A stretch of DNA of 7,303 nucleotides from Clostridia bacterium (GTDB lineage: Bacteria > Bacillota_E > RBS10-35 > JAJYVN01), in the NCBI GenBank assembly GCA_027335545.1, contig DAHWHV010000150.1, positions 1 through 7,303 on the forward strand. The letters run 5' to 3'. The position numbers and the translations under genes are program-made. A model generated the notes under the pieces. It made no database searches. It saw only the letters and a program-made list of their open reading frames with translations, and was not told the DNA's origin. Positions 1-5,375 of the stretch are shown piece after piece (position 1 is the stretch's first letter; each line of letters opens with the position of its first letter).

Positions 1-118
1 CGGCGGCCGCGATGGCCGCCGCGACCCCGCCGCCGTGGACCAGTTCGGTGTTGGCCGCGTTGACGATCGCCTCGGCCGGCGCCTCCAGCACGCTCCCCGC
101 GAAGACCCGGACCTCCAT
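1..118 (-). CDS. Macro-domain protein, N-terminal fragment (cut by window edge)
   Basis: The 39 visible residues begin MEVRVFAGSVLEAPAEAIVN and carry the macro-domain signature: a short first strand, then AIVNAAN (NAAN at residues 20-23), then the glycine-rich HGGGVAAAI (28-36). In this family the asparagine pair and the glycine loop bind ADP-ribose, and bacterial members typically hydrolyse O-acetyl-ADP-ribose or remove ADP-ribose from proteins or nucleic acids in the cytoplasm. The ATG at 118 is preceded by a GGGGGGAG ribosome binding site (123-130). The reading frame continues past position 1, so the C-terminal part and any fused domain are unseen. The family call is firm for such a short piece because both N-terminal motifs are present in the right order. 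The exact substrate cannot be assigned. Confidence 0.85.
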   Translation of the reverse strand, partial: MEVRVFAGSVLEAPAEAIVNAANTELVHGGGVAAAIAAA

Positions 119-336
119 GGCGCTCCCCCCTGGTGGACCGCTGGCCTCCGGCCGCGCACCCGCCGGTGCGTCCCCGGGGAGACGCCCGGCACGCCGGCCG
201 CCGCTTCTCCCTCCGCGGACCGGAACCGCGCGCCCCACGCTTCGACGACCGCCCGCCGGGCCCTGGGTCGCCAGGGGCGGATCCCACCGGCGCCGCACAG
301 GCGGGCCGCCGCGGGTCGGGCGGCGGGGCGGGGACC

Positions 337-360
337 AGGGTGGGACCGGCGGGCGGTCCC
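337..360 (+). promoter_or_regulatory. T-box-like core sequence (weak candidate)
   Basis: AGGGTGGGACCG at 337-348 matches the first twelve positions of the T-box consensus AGGGTGGNACCGCG. It is followed by GGTCCC (355-360), roughly where the antiterminator's 3' arm lies in real T-boxes. Against the call: the next two bases are GC rather than CG, the best local fold is a simple GGGACCG/CGGTCCC hairpin that absorbs the would-be bulge, no Stem I specifier loop was recognised, and no aminoacyl-tRNA synthetase or amino-acid gene follows on this strand. It may be a degenerate remnant or a chance match. Confidence 0.15.
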
Positions 361-406
361 CGGGCTGGGCGCCTGCGGTGATGGTGGGCGCGGTCCCAAC
401 GGCCAG

Positions 407-429
407 GTGGGATGCCGCCGGCATCCCAC
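407..429. repeat. Perfect 10-bp inverted repeat
   Basis: GTGGGATGCC (407-416) and GGCATCCCAC (420-429) are perfectly complementary around a 3-base spacer. The arms include A/T bases and are less likely to be a pure GC coincidence than most repeats here. It lies about 290 bp upstream of the macro gene's start and 150 bp past the hairpin that follows the 172-residue gene. There is no T-tract on either strand. It could be an operator-like dyad or an RNA hairpin; the sequence does not decide. Confidence 0.45.
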
Positions 430-578
430 ACCCGCCCCGGCGCGGGCCCTGCGGCGTCCCCCCGGTGCGACGAGCCGCCCGCGCGCGCCGGGAGGCCACC
501 GCGAAAGGCCGCGCGCGGCCCCTGCACGGCAGGGAGGAGTGGGTCACGAGGCATGGCACGCTGCCAACGCATCCGGAA

Positions 579-614
579 GTGGGAGTTGCAAGAGCCAGCT
601 CTTGCAGCTCCCAC
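579..614 (-). terminator. Strong hairpin abutting the stop codon of the 172-residue gene
   Basis: Arms 579-595 and 598-614 form a 17-bp stem with a 2-base spacer. All pairs are Watson-Crick except 586/607, which is a G-U wobble in a plus-strand RNA and an A/C mismatch in a minus-strand RNA. The stem begins directly after the TAG stop (617-615) of the minus-strand gene. Its position suggests a transcription terminator or a 3'-end stabiliser. In the minus direction it is followed by TTCC rather than a long T-tract, so it would be a non-canonical intrinsic terminator. It is the longest A/T-containing inverted repeat in the window. Confidence 0.55.
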
Positions 615-1133
615 CTACCCCTGGCCCGGAGCCTCCGGCCCGGGGACCGGGGCCAACCGGGCAAGGAACGCGGGCGTGTTGGCATCCAGCTCGAGCGCGT
701 CCGGGTGCGCCTGGAAGTGGGCGAGCAGGGCGGGGACCCACAGGGGTTCGACCCACCGCTCCGCGTAGCCGCAACTGCAGGGCGCGAAGTGCGGCAGGCC
801 GCGGATGCGCCGCGGCGTCCCCAGGACCGGCAGGCGCATCTCCTCGGCGGTGCGCCGCAGCCCGTGGCCGCAGATCGCGCAACGCGGCTGGTCCCGCAGC
901 TCGGCGGCCACCGCCGCGGGGGGATACCCCCGCAGCACCCCTTCCCCGACCGCGCCGAGGATGCCCCACCAGGGGCTGCGCTGCAGGCGCGCCGCCGCCT
1001 CGGCGGGGGGCAGGCCGCCCTGCGCCAGCGCGGCGATGACGGCGACGGCGAAGGGTCGCCAGTGCGCCCCCGCCTCCCACTGACGGCGGTGCTCCTCCGA
1101 CACGAAGGCCCACATCTCCCCCGCGGACGCCAT
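615..1133 (-). CDS. Uncharacterised 172-residue protein with paired cysteines (possible zinc site)
   Basis: I do not recognise this family. The protein has a balanced composition. It opens with an aromatic/charged stretch (WAFVSEEHRRQW, 8-19), then an Ala-rich helical segment (29-52) and a hydrophobic patch SPWWGILGAVGEGVL (53-67). Next come a C-x2-C pair at Cys85/Cys88 (CAICGH) and a C-x-C pair at Cys119/Cys121 (CSCGY). About 30 residues separate the pairs, compatible with one zinc-ribbon-like metal site. The tail WVEPLWVPALLAHFQAHPDALEL (127-149) is tryptophan-rich and probably helical. There is no signal peptide and no clear membrane helix. The ATG at 1133 is chosen because GGGAGGG (1145-1139) lies 5 bases upstream; the frame stays open further upstream, but that translation lacks protein character. 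The gene stands alone, divergent from the small gene at 1636. Metal binding is inferred from the cysteine spacing only. Confidence 0.75.
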   Translation of the reverse strand: MASAGEMWAFVSEEHRRQWEAGAHWRPFAVAVIAALAQGGLPPAEAAARLQRSPWWGILGAVGEGVLRGYPPAAVAAELRDQPRCAICGHGLRRTAEEMRLPVLGTPRRIRGLPHFAPCSCGYAERWVEPLWVPALLAHFQAHPDALELDANTPAFLARLAPVPGPEAPGQG

Positions 1134-1635
1134 GCATACCCTCCCAATTCCCGCGGGTGCGCGGTCCTGGCGCACCCCGATCCGGCGCCGCCGCTGCACG
1201 CGCTCGGCGCGCACCCCAGGGCCCGAGCCCATCCTGCCCGGCCGGACCGCTCCACGCCCGGACGGCAGGCGCGGGACGGGGGCTTGACCGTTGAGGGGTT
1301 CGGCCCCGGGGCCAGACCCCCTGCGCTGCGCGGCAGGGGTCCCCCGTGGCGCCCTTCCAGAAGGGGCGCCCTTCGGCCAGAACGCCCCCAGGGCGAAGTG
1401 GTGGTGGCCGCGTCCGCGGTCCGCCCCCGGCCAGTTGGGGCTTGCGGCAGAGGGGCCGCGGGACAGCGGCCGCCCCGAACCACCCGTGGCCACCAGGTGC
1501 GTCGCCAACGTACGCCGCGACTTGGGCCCACGGCGGGGATACACTTGTGACCCAAGCACTTGACGGGAGAATGGCTTCACCCTGGGCAGGGGTCCCCCGC
1601 CCCCCGGCGAACCGGCCGGGCGGGAGGGGAGCGCC
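1134..1635. other. Divergent intergenic region between the 172-residue gene and the small gene
   Basis: This roughly 500-bp region should carry promoters for both flanking genes. Open frames crossing it translate to Pro/Arg/Gly-rich sequence and were rejected. It contains a GC hairpin with a 2-base internal mismatch (GGGGT..GGCCCC / GGGGCC..ACCCC, 1295-1320) and a repeat cluster at 1348-1374. Its most A/T-rich part, 1536-1582, holds short direct and inverted copies of CACTTG/CAAG and is the most likely site of promoter activity towards the small gene. No standard riboswitch motif was recognised. Confidence 0.45.
1521..1572 (+). promoter_or_regulatory. Possible promoter/operator patch upstream of the small gene and xylB
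   Basis: TTGTGA (1545-1550) and GAGAAT (1567-1572) are separated by 16 bases and each match the -35/-10 consensus at four of six positions. TTGACG (1560-1565) is a five-of-six -35 match but has no -10 partner. Overlapping them are CACTTG at 1542 and 1557, CTTG-N5-CAAG (1544-1556), CAAG-CA-CTTG (1553-1562) and a wider CTTGGG/CCCAAG pair (1521-1526, 1551-1556). The patch is about 65-115 bases upstream of the TTG start at 1636. This is a weak call based on local A/T enrichment and symmetry. Confidence 0.25.
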
Positions 1636-1836
1636 TTGGCCGAGCCCGCTGGCAACCCCGTCCTCGACTACCGTCCCCTGCGTCAGCGCCCGGACCCGGA
1701 GGACCCTCCTTTCAACTTCAACCTCTGGCACCTGGCCCGCCCGACCACGTCGGCCGGCCGGAGGCGCCGCCTGCCGCTGTACCCCTACACCCCGGCCTGG
1801 CTGCAGCCCGCGCCCTACGGCCCGAGCGCGGGCTGA
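1636..1836 (+). CDS. Small uncharacterised protein, 66 codons, probably broken or frameshifted at its 3' end
   Basis: The TTG at 1636 is preceded, 8 bases from its GGAGG core, by GGGAGGGG (1622-1629), a strong ribosome binding site. The product is rich in Pro, Arg and aromatic residues, with DPPFNFNLWHLARP (23-36), a basic run GRRRRLPLYPY (41-51) and TPAWLQPAPYGPSAG at the end. There is no signal peptide or membrane helix, and I do not recognise the family. Third codon positions are almost all G or C, as in the neighbouring genes. The TGA at 1834-1836 may not be the natural end: immediately after it, the -1 frame (1833-1904) carries 23 further codons with equally strong coding bias, ending in a TGA six bases before a strong hairpin. 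The joined product would be about 89 residues. The gene lies 143 bp upstream of xylB in the same direction and could share its transcript. Confidence 0.6.
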   Translation: MAEPAGNPVLDYRPLRQRPDPEDPPFNFNLWHLARPTTSAGRRRRLPLYPYTPAWLQPAPYGPSAG

Positions 1837-1904
1837 CCGAGGCCCTGCGCGGGGGCGAGGACCCGGAGGCGCAGGAATTGCTGGGCCAGGGCGGGTACAC
1901 CTGA
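1833..1904 (+). pseudogene. Possible -1-frame continuation of the small gene
   Basis: Reading CTG at 1833 onwards gives LTEALRGGEDPEAQELL and then GQGGYT before a TGA at 1902-1904. The composition is acidic and helix-like, with only one codon ending in A/T. No ATG, GTG or TTG start with a ribosome binding site lies close by in this frame, so it is unlikely to be an independent gene. The natural reading is that it is the C-terminal part of the gene at 1636, separated by loss of one G in the GGG run at 1830-1832, by a sequencing error, or by programmed -1 slippage at GGC-TGA. No classical X-XXY-YYZ slippery heptamer is present. Confidence 0.45.
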
Positions 1905-1909
1905 GGGGA

Positions 1910-1952
1910 CGCGGCGCCCGGGCACGCGGCAGGGTCCCGGGCGGGCGCCGCG
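1910..1952 (+). terminator. Hairpin between the small gene and xylB
   Basis: CGCGGCGCCC (1910-1919) pairs perfectly with GGGCGCCGCG (1943-1952). The stem can be lengthened inward by GGG/CCC (1920-1922 with 1936-1938) if GGGC is bulged. It starts six bases after the -1-frame stop at 1904 and ends 15 bases before the xylB ribosome binding site. It could end or attenuate the small gene's transcript, or act as a 5' stabiliser for xylB mRNA. There is no T-tract. Confidence 0.45.
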
Positions 1953-1979
1953 ACACCGATTGCGGTTGGGGAGGTCGCG

Positions 1980-3503
1980 ATGGGACACCTCCTGGGTATC
2001 GACGTGGGCACCTCGGCCTGCAAGGCCGTCGTCCTGGCCGAGGATGGGCGCGTGCTCGGTCAGGGCGGCGCGGAGTACCCTCTGCTGCAGCCGCGGCCCA
2101 CCTGGGCCGAGCAGGACCCGGCCACCTGGTGGCGCGCCTGCGGCGAGGCCGTGCGCGCCGCCCTAGCGGACGCCGGCTGCCGGGGGGAGCAGATCGGGGG
2201 CGTCGGCCTCACCGGCCAGATGCACGGGGCCGTCCTCCTGGACGAACGGGACCGGGTGATCCGCCCGGCCCTGCTCTGGTGCGACCAGCGCTCCGCGCCC
2301 GAGGCGGCCGCCCTGGGCGCGGCGGTAGGCCAGGAGCGGATCAACGCCCAGGTCGCCAACCCCGCCCTGCCCAACTTCACGGCGACCAAGCTCCTCTGGG
2401 TGCGGGCGCACGAGCCCGAGCACTACGCCCGCATCCGCCGCGTGCTGCTGCCCAAGGACCACGTGCGCCTGATGCTCACCGGCACCGCCGCCGGCGAGGT
2501 CTCCGACGCCTCCGGGACCCTGGCCTTCGACGTGGCGCGCCGCCGCTGGAGCGCCGAGATGGCGGATGTCCTGGGCATCCCCCTGGAGTGGTGGCCGGAG
2601 GTCGGGGAGTCCCCGGAGGTCAGCGCCCGGGTGTCGGCGGCCGGTGCGGCCGCCACCGGGCTGGCGCCGGGGACCCCCGTGGTGGGCGGCGCGGGGGACC
2701 AGGCCGCGGGCGCCCTGGGCAACGGCATCGCGCAGCCCGGGCTGGTCTCCGTGACGATCGGCACCTCGGGGGTCGTCTTCGCCGCCACGGGAGAGGTTCT
2801 GCGCGACCCGGGCGGGCGGCTGCACACCTTCTGCCACGCCGTGCCCGGGGCCTGGCACGTGATGGGCGTCACCCAGGCGGCCGGCGGGTCGCTGCAGTGG
2901 TGGCGCAACGCCTTTGCGGATGCGGAGCGGACCGTCGCCGCCGCCGGGGGCGAGGATGCCTACGAGCTCCTCTGCCGCGAGGCGGCAAACGTGCCCGCCG
3001 GGAGCCTCGGCCTCGTGTTCCTCCCCTACCTGATGGGGGAACGGACGCCGCACACCGATCCGGCGGCCCGCGGCGTCTTCTTCGGGATCACCCCGGCGCA
3101 CGGCCGCGCGCACTTCGCCCGCGCGATCCTGGAGGGGGTCAGCCAGAGCCTGCGGGACTGCCTGGGGCTGATCGCCGACCTGGGGTGCCCGGTGCGCGAG
3201 TTGCGCCTGACGGGGGGCGGGGCCCGCAGCGCCCTCTGGCGCCAGATCCAGGCCGATGTCTTCGCCCGGCCGCTGCGAGCGATGCGCGGCGCGGAGGGAC
3301 CGGCGCTGGGGGCGGCCATCCTCGCGGCCGTCGGCACCGGGGCGTACCCCTCCGTGCCCGAGGCCTGCGCCGCCCTGGTCCGGCCGGGCGAGGAGGCCCG
3401 GCCCACCCCGGACGGCATCGCCGCCTACATCGAGCAGGGGGAGGTGTATCGGGCGCTCTACCCGGCGCTACGGCCGGTCTTCGCCGCCGCCGGCCGCCCC
3501 TGA
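1980..3503 (+). CDS. xylB: Xylulokinase (FGGY carbohydrate kinase family)
   Basis: This 507-residue protein has the full length and motif order of bacterial xylulokinases, which phosphorylate D-xylulose to xylulose 5-phosphate with ATP in the cytoplasm and so feed the pentose phosphate pathway. The N-terminal phosphate-binding loop is LLGIDVGTSACKAVVL (4-19). GLTGQMHG (76-83) and LLWCDQRS (98-105) match the xylulokinase sugar-binding motifs. SDASGTLAFDV is at 175-185. VVGGAGDQAAGALGNG (234-249) contains the expected catalytic base Asp240. VTIGTSG is at 258-264, and the FGGY C-terminal signature region is around LPYLMGERTPHTDP (348-361) and LTGGGARSALWRQIQAD (410-426). GQMHG and the SDASG block favour xylulokinase over glycerol kinase, ribulokinase or gluconokinase. 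The ATG follows GGGGAGGT (1968-1975). No xylA, xylose transporter or repressor is in view, so whether the source sugar is xylose or another route to xylulose is open. Confidence 0.93.
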   Translation: MGHLLGIDVGTSACKAVVLAEDGRVLGQGGAEYPLLQPRPTWAEQDPATWWRACGEAVRAALADAGCRGEQIGGVGLTGQMHGAVLLDERDRVIRPALLWCDQRSAPEAAALGAAVGQERINAQVANPALPNFTATKLLWVRAHEPEHYARIRRVLLPKDHVRLMLTGTAAGEVSDASGTLAFDVARRRWSAEMADVLGIPLEWWPEVGESPEVSARVSAAGAAATGLAPGTPVVGGAGDQAAGALGNGIAQPGLVSVTIGTSGVVFAATGEVLRDPGGRLHTFCHAVPGAWHVMGVTQAAGGSLQWWRNAFADAERTVAAAGGEDAYELLCREAANVPAGSLGLVFLPYLMGERTPHTDPAARGVFFGITPAHGRAHFARAILEGVSQSLRDCLGLIADLGCPVRELRLTGGGARSALWRQIQADVFARPLRAMRGAEGPALGAAILAAVGTGAYPSVPEACAALVRPGEEARPTPDGIAAYIEQGEVYRALYPALRPVFAAAGRP

Positions 3504-3562
3504 GGAGTCTTGCGCGGCAGCTGGTCGGCAGAGGGTCGGCGATGGGGGTCCCGCCCTTGGTC

Positions 3563-3593
3563 GTGTCGGCCGCGCCGCTGGCGCGGCTGACGC
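3563..3593 (+). terminator. Terminator-like hairpin downstream of xylB
   Basis: Arms 3563-3576 and 3580-3593 form a 14-bp stem with a GCT loop. The two non-Watson-Crick positions (3564/3592 and 3568/3588) are G-U wobbles in plus-strand RNA but mismatches on the other strand. This orientation fits a terminator for xylB, whose stop is 59 bases upstream. The following bases are GC-rich with no T-tract. Both strands converge here, so it may also insulate xylB from the minus-strand genes. Confidence 0.5.
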
Positions 3594-3762
3594 CCCGGGC
3601 CCGGCCGGTGGGGTGGGGTCGGGGGTACCCTCCATGCGCTCAAACGGCGCTGCGGGCAAAGCAACTCGCTCGCCGCCCTCGCCGTAGGACTGCGCACGGT
3701 TGCCACCGACACCCTCGGCTGCCGCGGGGTGAGGCCACTCCCCTCTTGCCCCTGGCCCCCGC

Positions 3763-4071
3763 CTACGGTCGGCCGACGTGGACGGCCAGGGCCAGCAGGG
3801 CCAGACCGAGCGCGAGCAGCCCGAACGCCCAGAGCGCCCAGTGGTCCAGCAGCCCCTCCAGCCCCGGCACCGGCCCGGGCTCCCGCTCCGTGGACAGGAC
3901 CTGACGGCGCTCGGCGTCGTGCCGCCCCGCCTCGCGGATCGCCCCCCAGAGCGCGATGACGACGGCCAGCAGCCAGGCGAGCAGCATGCCCAAGAGGGCC
4001 GCCTGCTCGCCGGCGGTGGCCCCGGCGACGGGGGGCGGGATCGGCGACTGGGTCCCCGGCAGCGCGGCCAT
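3763..4071 (-). CDS. Small two-helix membrane protein, uncharacterised
   Basis: This 102-residue protein has a Pro-rich N-terminal segment (1-20) and a hydrophobic helix at about 25-45 (core MLLAWLLAVVIALWGAI). A charged, mostly hydrophilic connector follows (46-75, with REAGRHDAERRQ and STEREPG), then a second hydrophobic helix at about 79-98 (ALWAFGLLALGLALLALAV). It should be an integral membrane protein with both ends on the same side. The family is not recognised. An in-frame TGA lies 33 bases upstream of the ATG at 4071 with no other start codon between, which fixes the start. GAGG (4079-4076) is a modest ribosome binding site 4 bases away. It lies 215 bp downstream of the epimerase gene on the same strand and may share its transcript. 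It is convergent with xylB. A partly mismatched hairpin (GGGGTG/CACTCCC, 3726-3742) lies 20 bases past its stop. Confidence 0.7.
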   Translation of the reverse strand: MAALPGTQSPIPPPVAGATAGEQAALLGMLLAWLLAVVIALWGAIREAGRHDAERRQVLSTEREPGPVPGLEGLLDHWALWAFGLLALGLALLALAVHVGRP

Positions 4072-4230
4072 GGCGCCTCGCCTGGTCGCTGGGGCGTGGC
4101 GTCACCGATCCCTCGGTCCGCCACTCCTCCCGCCAGACCAGGCTTTCACCCCTTTCGGCCCCCGATTGGCCCCGGACGGGCCCACGGGCCACAAGCGGAC
4201 CCAGGCGCTCGGCGCGCGCCGCCGCAGGCG

Positions 4231-4288
4231 GCCACCGCACGGTGGCGGGGCGGAGGCCCTGCCTCGCCGGCGGCAGCGGCGGGGCCTC
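4231..4288 (-). terminator. Paired hairpins at the 3' end of the epimerase gene
   Basis: GAGGCCC (4253-4259) pairs with GGGCCTC (4282-4288), enclosing a possible inner CTGCC/GGCAG stem (4259-4263, 4272-4276). The outer arm begins inside the epimerase TGA stop (4289-4287). Just beyond, GCCACCG/CGGTGGC (4231-4246) is a perfect 7-bp stem with a 2-base spacer. The position suggests 3'-end formation or mRNA stabilisation, with no T-tract on the minus strand. If it terminates, the membrane-protein gene would need its own promoter in 4072-4230, where I see none clearly. Confidence 0.4.
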
Positions 4289-5327
4289 ACGCCCGGTCCA
4301 GGGCCTCGAGGTCCACGGCGATCCACGCCGTCCAGGTTTCCCCGGGCGCGAGTTCGCGCACCCCGGCGGAAATGCCCCGGGCCTCCAGGTTGAAGGCATC
4401 GGGGGCGCAGGTGTACGGCTCGATGGCGACCGCCCCGAGGGTGCGCGGGCTGTAGACCACCCACTCGCGGAACGCCGCGTCGGCGGACACCGTGAGGCGC
4501 AGCCCGGCCCCGGGATCCAGCAGCGTGGCGTGGCTGCCGCCCCGCTCATCGCGCGCGACGAGGGTGAAGGGATCGTCGTAGGACTTCTCCCCCAGGGCGC
4601 TGCCCTGCCGCAGGTCGTACGGCCCGCTGACCTCCAGGCGGCGGCCCGTGGGCAGCAGCTCCGCCGTGAGCTCCCAGCGCGCCGCGGCGTCCAGGGTCAA
4701 CACGCAATCGCCGCGCGTCCCGCCAGCCCCCAACGGCGTATGGAAGTAGGGGTGCCAGCCGTACCCGAAGGGGAACGGCTCCCGCCCCACGTTCTCCAGG
4801 CGGATCTCGTGGCGGTAGCCGGCCGGGCCCAACCGATGGGTCACCTCCAGCCGGTAGTCCCCGGGGAACGCCTCGGGCGGCAGGCCGAGATGCGCATGCC
4901 CCACGGCCGTGCGCACCCAGGCCCCCTCGGCCCCGGAGCCGGCGTCCACGACCTCCCAAGGCACCAGGCCGACGAAGCCATGCAGCGGGTGGCGCCCGCG
5001 GTCGGAGCGCAGGCGGTGCGTGCGCCCGCGATACGGGTATTCGCCGGAGGCGATCCGTCCCGGGAACGGGAAGAGGATCGGGGCGCCCGCCCCCCACCCC
5101 GCCTGCCGCAGGTGCCCGGGGTCCGGGGCCTGCAGGACGTCCACGGCCTCCCGGTCGCCGGGTGCCAGGCGCAGCGCCCCCAGTTGGCTCCCGCACTCGG
5201 GCAGGACCAGGCAGGCGGCCCCGTCGGGACCCGCCAGTTCCCAGAGGCGCAGGTCCCCATCGGTCTTCAGCTCGGCCCGAAAGGCATCGGCGCTGGAACC
5301 CAATGGCCTCCCACCCCCACGCACCAT
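4287..5327 (-). CDS. Aldose 1-epimerase (galactose mutarotase) family protein
   Basis: The 346-residue product follows the mutarotase fold pattern. APILFPFPGRI (82-92) is the family's N-P-x-x-F-P-x-x-G-R block, followed by SGEYPYRGRTHRL (94-106) and HPLHGFVGLVPWEV (113-126). FGYGWHPYFHTP (188-199) and AIEPYTCAPDAFN (301-313) complete the set. His116 (HGF), His192 (WHPYF) and Glu303 (EPYT) match the expected active-site acid/base residues. Family members interconvert alpha and beta anomers of aldoses in the cytoplasm; some related members act on hexose 6-phosphates, and the exact sugar cannot be read here. The ATG at 5327 is chosen because GGAGGG (5343-5338) lies 10 bases upstream, a slightly long spacing. 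An ATG at 5345 has only the tandem repeat before it, and a TTG at 5303 has its GGGAGG too close. Convergence with xylB puts it in a sugar-use neighbourhood but not in the same operon. Confidence 0.88.
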   Translation of the reverse strand: MVRGGGRPLGSSADAFRAELKTDGDLRLWELAGPDGAACLVLPECGSQLGALRLAPGDREAVDVLQAPDPGHLRQAGWGAGAPILFPFPGRIASGEYPYRGRTHRLRSDRGRHPLHGFVGLVPWEVVDAGSGAEGAWVRTAVGHAHLGLPPEAFPGDYRLEVTHRLGPAGYRHEIRLENVGREPFPFGYGWHPYFHTPLGAGGTRGDCVLTLDAAARWELTAELLPTGRRLEVSGPYDLRQGSALGEKSYDDPFTLVARDERGGSHATLLDPGAGLRLTVSADAAFREWVVYSPRTLGAVAIEPYTCAPDAFNLEARGISAGVRELAPGETWTAWIAVDLEALDRA

Positions 5328-5345
5328 CGTGCCGCCGCCCTCCAT

Positions 5346-5375
5346 GAAGGGTCGAGAAGGGTCGAGAAGGGTCGA
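5346..5375. repeat. Three tandem copies of a 10-bp repeat
   Basis: GAAGGGTCGA occurs three times without interruption (5346-5355, 5356-5365, 5366-5375), followed by a partial GTCG. In the minus direction this is TCGACCCTTC x3, ending 18 bases upstream of the chosen epimerase start and just before its ribosome binding site. Because 10 is not a multiple of 3, it would shift frame if translated, which argues that it is noncoding. The 10-bp period places each copy on the same face of the helix. Confidence 0.85.

Larger units (their letters stand above)
119..578. other. Gene-free intergenic stretch with inverted repeats
   Basis: This stretch lies upstream of the macro-domain gene and downstream of the 172-residue gene. 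The open frames crossing it give Arg/Pro/Gly/Ala-rich translations without protein character, so I call no gene. It contains several short perfect inverted repeats: CCCTGG/CCAGGG at 261-276, GGGACCG/CGGTCCC at 342-360, a 10-bp repeat at 407-429, a 14-bp palindrome at 507-520 and CCCTGC/GCAGGG at 520-534. At this GC content some are expected by chance. The promoter of the macro gene should lie near its right-hand side of position 118, but I see no convincing -35/-10 pair. Confidence 0.5.

Noticed and set aside
553..768. Plus-strand ORF from ATG 553 preceded by GGGAGGAG
   Set aside because: The ribosome binding site is about 14 bases away, the product has poor composition, and it runs antisense through the 3' end of the 172-residue gene and its hairpin.
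544..1956. A 470-codon minus-strand open frame covering the 172-residue gene region
   Set aside because: It is in a different frame from the protein with natural composition and a ribosome binding site, and is Pro/Arg-rich throughout.
3510..3590. Short ORF starting TTG 3510 right after xylB
   Set aside because: The GGAG is only 2 bases from the TTG, the product is 26 residues of mostly Arg, Trp and Gly, and it overlaps the xylB terminator-like hairpin.
3625..3720. Slightly lower-GC stretch downstream of xylB as a possible gene remnant or mobile-element scar
   Set aside because: The composition drop is modest and none of the six frames shows a recognisable protein fragment or terminal repeats.
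1346..3904. An 852-codon plus-strand open frame overlapping xylB in another frame
   Set aside because: Its translation is Arg/Gly/Pro/Ala-rich without recognisable motifs and lies antiphase to the clear xylulokinase. Long open frames are expected at this GC content.
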